From Sphingobacteriia bacterium (lineage in GTDB: Bacteria > Bacteroidota > Bacteroidia > Chitinophagales > Chitinophagaceae): DNA of 64,000 bases. The stretch is taken from the NCBI GenBank assembly GCA_015999745.1, contig JAECQP010000013.1, positions 1 through 64,000 of the forward strand, given 5' to 3'. Made by a program: the position numbers and the translations under genes. Every line of letters starts with the position of its first letter. Position 1 is the stretch's first letter. The notes under the pieces are model-generated. The model had not been told where the DNA came from. It ran no database searches and saw only the letters and a list, made by a program, of their open reading frames with translations. This document shows, piece after piece, positions 8,565 to 16,954 of the stretch.

Positions 8565-9128
8565 CTATTGGTGGATAGCACGTTTGATCTGTGCAAAATG
8601 ACGTTCCGCATGTGCAAGTGCAAAACAAAGCGTGTCTCCCGATTTCAAACGAATAAAGGAGCTGAGGGAGGTGGTAACGCGGGTATGAACCAGGTCTGCT
8701 TTCTCAGCAAGTTTTATAAGACTTTTCAGATGTTGCAGGTGCTGTTCAAATTCAACAAGCACAACAGCGCTGTCTAGTGCCGAGGATGGTATGGCTTGAG
8801 CAGGCGCTTTCATTTTAGAGGCAATCGAGCCGTCGGCACGGGGTTTCATTAACCGGGTAAAATAGCGTCCCAGCCAGCCGGATTTAAAATAAGGCCGGGC
8901 TGCAAGGTTTTTTTTCCTGCTTTCCCGGAAAGCATCTTCCAGCCTTGGGAGATACCACCTGCTGTAAAAATTCAGGTGATCCAGTACCTGTACTACAGAC
9001 CACCCCCCGCCTGCAGGTGTTCGGGCCAAAACAGCAGCAGGTTGTACCTCAATCGTTTGGTGAAAGTACTGATCTATTTCATCCAGCTGTGCGCGAAGGA
9101 ATTGTAATAATTGATTGGTTGTTTGCAT
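8565..9128 (-). CDS. DinB-family protein
   Basis: A 187-residue soluble protein with the four-helix DinB/YfiT-like layout: a first helix with QLDEIDQYFHQT, the typical WSVVQVLDHLNFY segment (His of the metal site) near residue 50, and the C-terminal LAHAERHFAQIKR segment with two further His residues. The family binds a divalent metal and includes thiol-dependent S-transferases, though most members have no known substrate. Length fits the family. It lies 64 bp downstream of the Crp-type regulator on the same strand, with an inverted repeat between them, so it is either co-transcribed or controlled by that regulator. Confidence 0.8.
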   Translation of the reverse strand: MQTTNQLLQFLRAQLDEIDQYFHQTIEVQPAAVLARTPAGGGWSVVQVLDHLNFYSRWYLPRLEDAFRESRKKNLAARPYFKSGWLGRYFTRLMKPRADGSIASKMKAPAQAIPSSALDSAVVLVEFEQHLQHLKSLIKLAEKADLVHTRVTTSLSSFIRLKSGDTLCFALAHAERHFAQIKRAIHQ

Positions 9129-9170
9129 AATATATTTTTATGCAGCAAAAATCAACCGGCCTGCAAACAT

Positions 9171-9194
9171 AAATCTTGGCCGTCACCAAGATTT
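9171..9194. promoter_or_regulatory. Inverted repeat between Crp-type regulator and DinB gene
   Basis: Perfect 9-bp arms AAATCTTGG and CCAAGATTT around a 6-nt spacer. It overlaps the stop codon of the regulator gene and lies 43 nt before the DinB ATG. No T tract follows on either strand, so an operator for a dimeric regulator is as likely as a terminator. Confidence 0.45.
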
Positions 9195-9780
9195 AGATGG
9201 TTACCGAATTCAATAGTTTACTGAATGTAGTTGCATCCAGCCCCAGATAGGAGGCCAGGTATTTATGGGGAATCATATTCAGGATATGCGGGCTTCTCTT
9301 CAAAAGGGAACGAAACCGGTCTTCTGCGGAAAATACCATGACCTCTGCCTGACGGCGAAGCACACCCTTCAATGCAGCAGCTGTAGCAAGTCTTACAAAC
9401 CGCTCAATATTCGGATAGGCATCAACCAGGCGCTGAAACTCACTGTAAGATAAGCGCAGCATCGTACTGGCGGTAATCGCTTCAAAACTCAGGTCGCTGG
9501 GTTGCTGCAACTGAAAGGAGTCCGGGACCCCGCTAAAAGAAGGGGGATAGGTGAATACCAGGGTAACTTCCCGGTGCGTATCGTCGAAATAATAAGCTCT
9601 TTGAATACCGGCTGTTACAAAGTAGAGGTATTTTTCTACTTCGCCGGCCCTGGTGATCAGTTCCCTCCTTTTAAAATTCACTTCCTGCCAGCAACTGCTG
9701 AAGGCCTCCCACTCTGCAAAGGAGAGCGGATGAATGCTGTTCACAAAATGCTGAAGTTGTTGCGCAACGATTGGATCCAT
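9193..9780 (-). CDS. Crp/Fnr-family transcriptional regulator
   Basis: The start at 9780 (MDPIVAQQLQHF) is chosen because the longer frame to 9876 runs backwards through the terminator at 9801-9822. The 195-residue product has the cyclic-nucleotide-binding-like barrel (FKRRELITRAGEVEKYLYFVTAG, EVTLVF) and a C-terminal helix-turn-helix (MIPHKYLASYLGLDATTFSKLL), as in the many small Bacteroidota Crp-like regulators. No cysteine cluster for an Fe-S centre is present. The ATG is only about 20 nt past the terminator hairpin of the preceding gene, so the transcript must come from read-through or from a promoter inside that gap. Effector unknown. Confidence 0.82.
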   Translation of the reverse strand: MDPIVAQQLQHFVNSIHPLSFAEWEAFSSCWQEVNFKRRELITRAGEVEKYLYFVTAGIQRAYYFDDTHREVTLVFTYPPSFSGVPDSFQLQQPSDLSFEAITASTMLRLSYSEFQRLVDAYPNIERFVRLATAAALKGVLRRQAEVMVFSAEDRFRSLLKRSPHILNMIPHKYLASYLGLDATTFSKLLNSVTI

Positions 9781-9800
9781 GGTATAAAAATAATAAAAAA

Positions 9801-9822
9801 GGCTCCGGAAGAATCCGGAGCC
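9801..9822 (-). terminator. Rho-independent terminator of the small GIN-like gene
   Basis: Perfect 9-bp stem GGCTCCGGA/TCCGGAGCC with a 4-nt loop, followed on the minus strand by TTTTTTATTATTTTT. It ends the transcript from the gene at 9883-10395 and sits just before the regulator ATG at 9780. Confidence 0.85.
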
Positions 9823-9845
9823 ATCTGCTTTATGAACCCTACTGC

Positions 9846-9865
9846 CATCACCATAAATGGTGATG
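9846..9865. repeat. Dyad CATCACCAT-AA-ATGGTGATG
   Basis: Perfect 9-bp arms with a 2-nt spacer, 18 nt past the stop of the GIN-like gene and before its terminator hairpin. It may be a second 3'-end stem or an operator for the regulator gene that starts at 9780. Confidence 0.4.
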
Positions 9866-9882
9866 AACCAAACCAACTTTAT

Positions 9883-10395
9883 TTATCTTTCAAAATTTTT
9901 ACTGTTCTCGTCCACCACTACACCACCGGTTGCTTTCTCCACTTTCAAATTAAAGTCTTCGCCCGAGCGTACATAAATCTTCCCTTTGTTAGAAAGGGCC
10001 ACCCTGCCCTTACCATCAATGGTAACATAGAGTTTGGGAGAATTCAGGTTATGTTCGGTCTGAACCGTTACATTACCAATCACCTCCAGGTACTCCAGCT
10101 GGTTGGCAGGCACTCTTACCGTAACCGGATTGTTTCTGTTTACAGAAGACCCGTCTATCACCAGTTTGTTCTTGTAATAAGTAGTACTTACCTGTTCCGC
10201 CTCTTTCGTATCTGCCACTTCCACCATTTTGGTATCATCATTCACCAGAATGATTTTCAGGTTACCCATAAGGGTTAATCTTTTGTAAGAAGCTGCTGAG
10301 CGTTCGCCGCTATTTTTGGAACTGCCAGCGCTTGTTTTTGCAAATCCTGACAACGCAACTGCTGCTGTCAGGGCAAGAAGAAATAATTTTTTCAT
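9883..10395 (-). CDS. Small secreted GIN-like (DUF2807-like) protein
   Basis: The start at 10395 (MKKLFLLALTAAVALSGFAKTS) gives a standard signal peptide; the open frame upstream to 10461 adds no likely sequence. The 170-residue product has a strand-rich mature part (GNLKIILVNDDTKMVEV, VTVRVPANQLEYLEVIGNVTV, PKLYVTIDGKGRVAL), resembling the DUF2807 head fold seen at 4219, but shorter and with fewer G-S-G turns. It is secreted, probably periplasmic, and not lipid anchored. It is divergent from the propeller sensor kinase; a CACAT-type dyad lies 71 nt before its ATG. A hairpin with a T tract ends its transcript. Function unknown. Confidence 0.7.
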   Translation of the reverse strand: MKKLFLLALTAAVALSGFAKTSAGSSKNSGERSAASYKRLTLMGNLKIILVNDDTKMVEVADTKEAEQVSTTYYKNKLVIDGSSVNRNNPVTVRVPANQLEYLEVIGNVTVQTEHNLNSPKLYVTIDGKGRVALSNKGKIYVRSGEDFNLKVEKATGGVVVDENSKNFER

Positions 10396-10466
10396 GGTTG
10401 TCGTTTTTAATTGTTTAATTTTTAAGTCAGAACAAATTTGATGTTTTAAAAACCCGCACACAACCG

Positions 10467-10478
10467 CACATTGATGTG
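10467..10478. promoter_or_regulatory. Shortened dyad CACATTGATGTG (site D)
   Basis: The CACAT and ATGTG half sites are perfect but separated by 2 instead of 4 nt. It lies in the divergent gap, 71 nt before the GIN-like gene; a CAAATTTG element follows 26 nt downstream on the minus strand. Confidence 0.4.
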
Positions 10479-10590
10479 AATATTTCCGCTAATAATGGGG
10501 AAGTGAACAAAAACAAAGCGGTATTTACAATTCATCCTTCCCTTCTACCGTTTAAATGGTGTTTAACGCTTTATTTAACAGCATTTCCGC

Positions 10591-10604
10591 CACATAAACA
10601 TGTG
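10591..10604. promoter_or_regulatory. Dyad CACATAAACATGTG (site E)
   Basis: Perfect dyad, extended to CC...GG on both sides, 54 nt before the sensor kinase ATG at 10659. A TATTTTTC element lies 20 nt downstream. It is identical in sequence to site A and to the reverse complement of site F. Confidence 0.6.
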
Positions 10605-10658
10605 GTTTTAAAGAACAGGGTAACTATTTTTCAAAACAGCTTATTAGATTTGTTGCAC

Positions 10659-13600
10659 ATGAGAAAAACTGCCTGCCTGATCCTTTGCCTGAACTGCTTT
10701 CAGTTGCTGATTGCGCAACAGGAGGGATATGGGTTCCTGCGGCTGGGTTCAGAAGATGGCCTTGGTATGGCCTCAAATGTGGTGTACAGCATCTACCAGG
10801 ATCAACGCGGATTCATGTGGGTTGGCTCGGCCAATGGATTACAACGTTTCGACGGTAACCGATTTATCAATTATGGCACCAGCAAACCCGGAACTGATGA
10901 TTTACCAATGGCCGATCTGGCGCAGATTATTCCGGGAAAAGAGCATGAATTATGGCTATTGTTCTCCACGCGCAACGCCGTTGGGTTCTTTAATACACAA
11001 AAGCTGAAGTACACCAATATTCCCATACAAACTACCAGGAGCATCCCTGCCAGAAGCAGTATGCGACTGCATAAAGATAGCAGGGGTAATATGTACCTGC
11101 ATCTGTTGAAATACGGGTTACTGAAATACAATCCCGAAAAGAAGGCATTTGTGGATGATACGGAAATGAGGTTTCCCAAAGGCTGGATCAGCGGACATTT
11201 CTTTTATGAGGATACTATTAAGAACCAGTTCTGGTTTCCCTGTACCGACAGTGGAATCGCCATTTACGACATTGCTTCAAAGCAAATGTTTACCCGCCGC
11301 AACAATCCCCTGAAAATTCCCCTGCTCAACGAAACCATTTTTAACAAAGGCATCTCAGAAATATATATTGATAAACAAAGGAGGTACTGGATCTTCAACT
11401 GGGCCGGCAAACATATACGCCGGTGTTTTGATTATTCCGGAAAACAGTTACCCGATACCGCAGGTATCAATTCTAATCCGCAATATGAGGAAACCCGCTA
11501 TTTCTTCGAAACCCGGAACGGGATTTTATGGCTATACGGAAATAACAGTTTATATAGTTATAACAAACGGTTGAACCGCTTCATCTATTATAAGAGCACT
11601 TTTGGCAACACCCTGAGTGTTCAATATGAATCTGTATACCAGATGATGGAAGACAAGGAAGGTAATATCTGGGTGGCTACAGACAATGGCTTGTACATGA
11701 CCGGAGAACACAGCGGATCTGCAGACCTGGGCAATTATCTGTTTAGCGAAGAAAAAAAGGGAATTGAAATTACAGATATGATCGAGCTCAGGAATGGAGA
11801 ACGATGGCTGAGTACCTGGGGCGGTGGCGTCATATCCATGAAAAAAAACCTGAAAAGCTACACCAACAAGGTTTATGACCACATGCCCCCAATGGATGAA
11901 GAAAGCAGGATCCAGTATACGCAAACCTGGAGTTTGTATCAACATACCGATGGCAAGGTATGGATTGGCTGCCAGGCAGGAAAATACATGATTTATGATA
12001 CGGCACTCAGGAAAACCTTTTTCCTGGAAGCAAAAGAACTGGAGAAGTCTACGATCCGCTTTATAACAGGCGATTCAAAAGGGAATATCTGGCTGAGCAC
12101 ACAACAGGGGCATATTGCCAAATATGATGGCAAAAAATTTACCGTTACCAAAAAATTCGGAACCATTGTCCGAAAGATCCTGGTAGACAATGAAGGATTA
12201 CTCTGGGTGGCCACATTTGACCAGGGTCTGTATTGTTTAAGTCCTGATGGCACCAAAATACTCAGGCATTATACTTCCGGCAGTTCAGAAAACGCATTAT
12301 TCCAGACAGGAGGAAATGATATTGATCAGCTGAACGACAGCACTCTTGTTTTTGCGGCAGGGGCCATGAACTTCATCAATAAAAAAACCGGGAAAGTGCG
12401 GTGGTTCACCATCGAAGATGGCTTGCCGGGCAATTCAGTTCTACGCATCAGGAAAGACGATAAGGGAAATCTGTGGATGATCACCAAAAACGGGCTTTGC
12501 CGCTATAATCCCAACAACAACCGGGTAACCGTATATAGCAGGAAAGATGGAATTATGATTGCCAATCTCACCACTGAGGCCGATTTAAAAGGTAATGACG
12601 GTTCCATCATGTTCGGAGGCGCCAACGGCTTTATTTTCTTCCATCCTTCCACTTTTACCAACAAAGTGAACCCGCCGGATGTAGCCATCACCGATTTCAA
12701 ATTACTCAACACTTTCATTCCGGTTGATTCCTTGCTGAGTCTTCCTGCAGTAAATCTCAAAGCCTATCAGAACACTTTCTCCATTTATTTTTCTGCACTC
12801 AGCTATATGCAAAGAGACAAGCTGACCTATTATTATAAAATGGAGGGTATCGATAAAGATTGGATTAAAGCAGACCGGATCGCCCAGGTAAACTATGCTC
12901 ATATCCAACCGGGCAATTATACTTTCAAAGCCTTTTGCGAAGATAATGACGGGAACAGATCGGGAAATATTATTTCACTCAATATATATATTAAACCGCC
13001 CTTCTGGCGTACAGGATGGTTCCTCAGTATGCTACTTACCATCCTTGTGCTGATCAGCTATGGTATGCACCGGCTCAGGCTCAACAAATTCATTGCAGTG
13101 GAAAAAATCAGGAACAGGGTATCCAGAGACCTGCACGACGACATGGGAAGTACATTAAGTACCATCAATATCCTGAGCTCCATGGCCAAAGCAAGGCTCG
13201 ATGACCGGTTGAAAACAGGAGAGTACCTGAATAAGATTTCAGACAACAGTCAGAGAATGATGGAGGCGATGGACGATATTGTTTGGAGCATCAAGCCGGC
13301 GAATGACAACATGCAGAAAACGGTTGCCAGAATGCGGGAGTTTGCCACCAACGTGCTGGAAGCCAAAAATATTGAGCTGGAATTCAGAGTAACGGAACCG
13401 GTTTATGACGTTAAACTAGACATGGAAGCCAGGAAGGATTTCTTCCTGATTTTTAAAGAAGCCGTTAACAATGCCGCCAAATATTCAAAGTGTTCAAAAG
13501 CAAGTATTGCCATTTATATAGAAAATAAAAAACTGTATCTGTCTGTATCCGACAATGGTATTGGCTTCAATCCCGAGTTGGCAGACAGTGGCAACGGGCT

Positions 13601-13703
13601 GGGAAATATCCGGAAACGGGCCGATGCGCTGCATGGCAGTCTTCAGATTATTTCCGGACCAGACGAAGGCACAGTTGTTAAATTGACTATTCCGGTTTCA
13701 TAA
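10659..13703 (+). CDS. Two-component propeller sensor histidine kinase
   Basis: The ATG at 10659 (MRKTACLILCLNCFQLLIAQ) gives a signal peptide; the open frame from 10476 passes through the promoter dyad and is rejected. The 1014-residue product has repeated propeller strands of the Reg_prop type (GFMWVGSANGLQRFDG, GNIWVATDNGLYM, GNIWLSTQQG, GLLWVATFDQGLY), a Y_Y_Y domain near 690-775, one membrane helix near 785-805, a HisKA_3 dimerisation segment with phospho-acceptor His826 in RDLHDDMGS, and a HATPase domain (NNAAKYSKC, DNGIGF, GNGLGNI). It senses a periplasmic ligand and phosphorylates a NarL-type regulator, most likely the one at 14892; an acyltransferase gene lies between them. Confidence 0.9.
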   Translation: MRKTACLILCLNCFQLLIAQQEGYGFLRLGSEDGLGMASNVVYSIYQDQRGFMWVGSANGLQRFDGNRFINYGTSKPGTDDLPMADLAQIIPGKEHELWLLFSTRNAVGFFNTQKLKYTNIPIQTTRSIPARSSMRLHKDSRGNMYLHLLKYGLLKYNPEKKAFVDDTEMRFPKGWISGHFFYEDTIKNQFWFPCTDSGIAIYDIASKQMFTRRNNPLKIPLLNETIFNKGISEIYIDKQRRYWIFNWAGKHIRRCFDYSGKQLPDTAGINSNPQYEETRYFFETRNGILWLYGNNSLYSYNKRLNRFIYYKSTFGNTLSVQYESVYQMMEDKEGNIWVATDNGLYMTGEHSGSADLGNYLFSEEKKGIEITDMIELRNGERWLSTWGGGVISMKKNLKSYTNKVYDHMPPMDEESRIQYTQTWSLYQHTDGKVWIGCQAGKYMIYDTALRKTFFLEAKELEKSTIRFITGDSKGNIWLSTQQGHIAKYDGKKFTVTKKFGTIVRKILVDNEGLLWVATFDQGLYCLSPDGTKILRHYTSGSSENALFQTGGNDIDQLNDSTLVFAAGAMNFINKKTGKVRWFTIEDGLPGNSVLRIRKDDKGNLWMITKNGLCRYNPNNNRVTVYSRKDGIMIANLTTEADLKGNDGSIMFGGANGFIFFHPSTFTNKVNPPDVAITDFKLLNTFIPVDSLLSLPAVNLKAYQNTFSIYFSALSYMQRDKLTYYYKMEGIDKDWIKADRIAQVNYAHIQPGNYTFKAFCEDNDGNRSGNIISLNIYIKPPFWRTGWFLSMLLTILVLISYGMHRLRLNKFIAVEKIRNRVSRDLHDDMGSTLSTINILSSMAKARLDDRLKTGEYLNKISDNSQRMMEAMDDIVWSIKPANDNMQKTVARMREFATNVLEAKNIELEFRVTEPVYDVKLDMEARKDFFLIFKEAVNNAAKYSKCSKASIAIYIENKKLYLSVSDNGIGFNPELADSGNGLGNIRKRADALHGSLQIISGPDEGTVVKLTIPVS

Positions 13704-13715
13704 AGTTTTATCACC

Positions 13716-14822
13716 ATGAGCAGATTATTGAGTCTGAAATTCCGGTTTTTTACATTCGTCAGCATCACCATGCTGGCTTATGTTCATGGGTATAACCTAA
13801 ACAACAGCTACCTCGCTCCTCTCAGTATGGTAGATGAACCACTCACTTTTACCGCTTTTTTTGAGTACCTCACCGCCAATGGACTGCTTCGTTTCAGGAT
13901 ACCGCTGTTATTTCTGATTTCCGGTTATCTGTTTGCGTACAATGATCAACGTCCCTATGGCATCACCATCCGGAAAAGATTCAAAACGCTGGTTGTTCCC
14001 TACCTGCTATGGAGCGCCCTGGCCTTATTGTTTACCTTCCTGTTGCAGCAGGTTCCATTTACGGCAGAAATTGTTGCAGGCAGTAATCTTGATCAGCTTG
14101 GGGATAACCGCTCTTATACAGAAATCGGCTGGGCTGGGTTGATTGAACGCTGGATCCTGGCCCCCATCGACTACCCGTTGTGGTTCATTCTGGCCTTATT
14201 TTTTTATAACCTCATTTATCCTTTTATTAAATGGGCGCTGGCAAAAGCCCCATATATATGGCTCCCCTCTACCTTTCTGGTATGGCTTAGCCTGATCCAG
14301 TTCTGGATGATAGACGGATCCGGACTGTTCTTTTTCTCACTGGGGATCTGGCTCCAGAAAAACAATTTCAGCCTCGAAAAAAAACCATCCTGGCTCAGTG
14401 TAGGCGTATTCTTCATTCTTTTTATCGGAATTTGCGTCATCAAAACCTTTATGGCTTTTGAGCTGGATCCGGATTTGTTTTCGAGCAGGGTCATGATTGC
14501 GCTCCTGTTTAAAATTGCTGTTTTATGCGGGTTATTATCTATCTGGTACGGTTCGGATGATATTGTAAAATGGGCCATGAACAGGAATTGGTTTCATAAG
14601 CTGAGCGGATATGCTTTTTTCATTTTTGCCGCACATGTTCCATTATTGCCTTACACCATGCATTTTGCCATGAAGTACTTTAGTTTCCTGCCCTACTACA
14701 GGCTTACGCTGTACCTGGTTGTGCCAGGCCTGATGGTGCTGTTTTGTATATTTGCAGGCAGCCTGCTTAAACAGTACCTGCCAAAACTTTACCTGTTGCT
14801 AACGGGAGGCAGGGGTTTTTAA
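13716..14822 (+). CDS. Acyltransferase-3 family integral membrane protein
   Basis: The 368-residue polytopic protein has about ten membrane helices. The N-terminal SITMLAYVHGYNLN carries the His expected in the first helix of acyltransferase-3 proteins, followed by RIPLLFLISGYLFA (the LSG segment) and a KRFKTLVVPYLLW loop that matches the R-x-x-R region. It probably O-acylates a cell-surface sugar. It starts 13 nt after the sensor kinase stop and ends 70 nt before the response regulator, so it sits inside the signalling cassette on the same strand; the dyad before the regulator shows that the regulator also has its own promoter. Acyl donor and acceptor unknown. Confidence 0.82.
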   Translation: MSRLLSLKFRFFTFVSITMLAYVHGYNLNNSYLAPLSMVDEPLTFTAFFEYLTANGLLRFRIPLLFLISGYLFAYNDQRPYGITIRKRFKTLVVPYLLWSALALLFTFLLQQVPFTAEIVAGSNLDQLGDNRSYTEIGWAGLIERWILAPIDYPLWFILALFFYNLIYPFIKWALAKAPYIWLPSTFLVWLSLIQFWMIDGSGLFFFSLGIWLQKNNFSLEKKPSWLSVGVFFILFIGICVIKTFMAFELDPDLFSSRVMIALLFKIAVLCGLLSIWYGSDDIVKWAMNRNWFHKLSGYAFFIFAAHVPLLPYTMHFAMKYFSFLPYYRLTLYLVVPGLMVLFCIFAGSLLKQYLPKLYLLLTGGRGF

Positions 14823-14829
14823 TGGCTTC

Positions 14830-14843
14830 CACATGTTTATGTG
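14830..14843. promoter_or_regulatory. Dyad CACATGTTTATGTG (site F)
   Basis: Reverse complement of sites A and E, perfect at all 14 positions. It starts 8 nt after the acyltransferase stop and ends 48 nt before the response regulator ATG at 14892. A TATACTTT/TACTTTTA element lies 22-24 nt downstream. Confidence 0.6.
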
Positions 14844-14891
14844 ATTGTTTTAACAATTCTTTCTCTATACTTTTATTCAATAAACGATAGA

Positions 14892-15524
14892 ATGATCAAG
14901 GTACTGATATACGAAGACAATCCCCAGTTAAGAGAGGGACTCACCATGCTGATAGACGGGAGCGATGGCTTCAGGGTACTGGCATCATTTAAAAATTGTA
15001 ACAATGTAGTGGACGAAGTGGCTGCATTTAAACCGGATGTGGTATTGATGGACATTGATATGCCGGGAACCAACGGGGTAGACGGCCTGAAACTGATCAG
15101 GGAGGTAAACGCTGATGTAAAAGTGTTGATGCTGACGGTTTTTGATGACAACAAAAATGTATTTGAATCTATCCGTAGCGGAGCCAATGGATATATCCTG
15201 AAGAAAACAGCCCCTGCCCGCTTGCTGGAATATATTGCCGAAGCGGCCAGCGGCGGAGCGCCTATGACGGCTAGTATTGCTACACAGGTACTCAAAATGT
15301 TTTCCAGCATGAATAATGAAAAGGGAGAGGATTATAACCTGAGCGATCGTGAGAAGCAGGTGTTGCAGTTCCTGGTAAATGGCTACAGCTATAAAATGAT
15401 CGCAGCAGAAATGATTATTGCAATTGATACCGTAAGAAGCCATATAAAAAAGATATACGATAAACTTCACGTAAACAGTAAAAGCGAGGCTGTAGCCAAG
15501 GCTTTTAAAGACAAGATTATATAA
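14892..15524 (+). CDS. NarL/LuxR-family response regulator
   Basis: The start at 14892 (MIKVLIYEDNPQLREGL) fits the receiver fold; an open frame from 14841 overlaps the operator dyad and is rejected. The 210-residue product has a receiver domain with the acidic pair E-D near residue 9, phospho-acceptor Asp54 in LMDIDMPG, Thr in MLTVFDD, Lys in ILKKTAP, and a C-terminal LuxR-type helix-turn-helix (LSDREKQVLQFL, TVRSHIKKIYDKL). It is the natural partner of the HisKA_3 kinase at 10659. Its own promoter carries the CACAT-type dyad, so autoregulation is likely. LuxR-type dimers bind dyads of this size. Confidence 0.92.
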   Translation: MIKVLIYEDNPQLREGLTMLIDGSDGFRVLASFKNCNNVVDEVAAFKPDVVLMDIDMPGTNGVDGLKLIREVNADVKVLMLTVFDDNKNVFESIRSGANGYILKKTAPARLLEYIAEAASGGAPMTASIATQVLKMFSSMNNEKGEDYNLSDREKQVLQFLVNGYSYKMIAAEMIIAIDTVRSHIKKIYDKLHVNSKSEAVAKAFKDKII

Positions 15525-15656
15525 AGCTCGGGAAAGGAAAAATGGTTAACTTTGTTTATCATTAAGATCTTTCCTATTATAGCTTTTCAGCACCCGGCGC
15601 TGAGGTGCATAAAGGCAGCTGAGACCCTACGATAGAGACCTTTAATACTCCTTTCA

Positions 15657-16433
15657 ATGAATCTGTCAATCAGTAAACAGCTTTTTATTGTTGGCGGTGC
15701 AACATCCGGGCTGGGGAAAGCCATTGCCATTGCCCTTTTACAGGAAGGCACCCAAATTATAGCAGTAGCAAGGGGTCGTGAAAAACTCCTCGATTTACAA
15801 AACCAGGCACCCGGCCAGGTAGAAATCCTGGCAGGCGACCTGTCCAAACCAGAAGTACTGAACGAATTAATCGCATTGGTTGGAAACCGCCAATTGCATG
15901 GTATTGTAGTAAACGCCGGGGGGCCTCCGGCCAAAACTGTTTTGGAAACCACCTTGAATGACTGGGATGATGCGTATCAATTGTTGCTTCGCTGGAAAGT
16001 AGCGCTTGTGCAGGCATTTGTGCCAAAAATGACCGCACTCGGATATGGCAGAATCGTATTTATAGAAAGTGTTGCCGTAAAGCAACCCATTGAAAACCTG
16101 GTATTGAGCAATTCCCTGAGGGTAGCCGTGGTGGGAATGGTTAAAACACTTTCTCAGGAAATAGCCGGATCGGGAGTTACATTGAATATTCTGGGGCCCG
16201 GTTCGCATAATACGCCGGCAGTAAACCGGTTGTACCAGAAAAAATCAGAACAAACAGGCATCTCTTTTGAAGAAGTGAAAGCAGCTTCCATCAGGCAATT
16301 GCCCGCAGGAATGCTGGGCGAGCCCGCCGACTTTGCAAGCCTGGCGGTTTGGTTACTGAGTCCAATGAGCCGCTCTGTAACGGGACAAACTATTACAGTA
16401 GACGGGGGCACCATAAAGGGGATTTTTGGTTAG
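15657..16433 (+). CDS. SDR-family oxidoreductase lacking the canonical catalytic Tyr/Lys
   Basis: A 258-residue Rossmann-fold protein with a near-canonical dinucleotide motif (GGATSGLGKAIA), LAGDLSKPE, VVNAGGPPAKT and a C-terminal MSRSVTGQTITVDGG. The Ser of the tetrad is present in FIESVAV, but at the position of the Tyr-x-x-x-Lys pair the sequence reads Ser-Asn-Ser-Leu-Arg, so both catalytic residues are replaced. This matches the subgroup of 3-oxoacyl-reductase-like SDRs with degenerate active sites. It may use other chemistry or only bind cofactor. It is followed 29 nt later by a MarR regulator on the same strand. Confidence 0.82.
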   Translation: MNLSISKQLFIVGGATSGLGKAIAIALLQEGTQIIAVARGREKLLDLQNQAPGQVEILAGDLSKPEVLNELIALVGNRQLHGIVVNAGGPPAKTVLETTLNDWDDAYQLLLRWKVALVQAFVPKMTALGYGRIVFIESVAVKQPIENLVLSNSLRVAVVGMVKTLSQEIAGSGVTLNILGPGSHNTPAVNRLYQKKSEQTGISFEEVKAASIRQLPAGMLGEPADFASLAVWLLSPMSRSVTGQTITVDGGTIKGIFG

Positions 16434-16462
16434 TTCTGGATTGAAAAAGAAGACTAAACCGA

Positions 16463-16951
16463 ATGGCCATGATAAAGAAAAATCTGGACGCATCTGTGAT
16501 CTTTCACATCGTCAAATTCTCTGAAACCTGGAAAAGAAATGGCGAAACAATCACCGCAAAATATAGAATCACCACGCAACAGTGGTTGATCATGCTCTTA
16601 CTCGCTAAAGATCCCAACATACTTTACTTCAGGTATATTTCCCATAAAAAACCAATGGTGGCCAAAGAAATTGCCGATGCGTTGGATGTGAGCAGGGCCA
16701 ATGTGACCAATCTGCTGAATATCCTGATCCAAAAAAAACTGATTACCCAGCGGGAAGATACTGCAGATGCCAGGCGAAAAAGGCTCTTACTTACCAGGTC
16801 GGGAATAAATCTGATCAACCAGATGGAAAAGGAAAGAGCCTGTTACAATAAAAAAATCTTTTCCGGTTTTGCAGTGAGTGAAAAAAACAGGATGAATGAA
16901 TTCATTGATGTTTGCCTCGAAAAAATGAACGAAGAAGTAAAGCTGCATTAA
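16463..16951 (+). CDS. MarR-family transcriptional regulator
   Basis: A 162-residue protein with the winged-helix MarR core: ITTQQWLIMLLLAK, then the recognition helix region KEIADALDVSRANVTNLLNILIQKKLI, and the wing REDTADARRKRLLLT with the conserved Asp-x-Arg. A start at 16469 is also possible. MarR proteins are dimeric regulators, often released by small aromatic or acidic ligands. It follows the atypical SDR gene on the same strand, so it may control that gene. It converges with the unknown gene at 16955. Confidence 0.88.
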   Translation: MAMIKKNLDASVIFHIVKFSETWKRNGETITAKYRITTQQWLIMLLLAKDPNILYFRYISHKKPMVAKEIADALDVSRANVTNLLNILIQKKLITQREDTADARRKRLLLTRSGINLINQMEKERACYNKKIFSGFAVSEKNRMNEFIDVCLEKMNEEVKLH

Positions 16952-16954
16952 CGC

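Noticed and set aside
9502..10278. Long plus-strand frame of 258 codons opposite the Crp-type and GIN-like genes
   Set aside because: It runs antisense through two well supported genes, two hairpins and a terminator, with unusual composition and no domain, so it is a shadow of the minus-strand coding.
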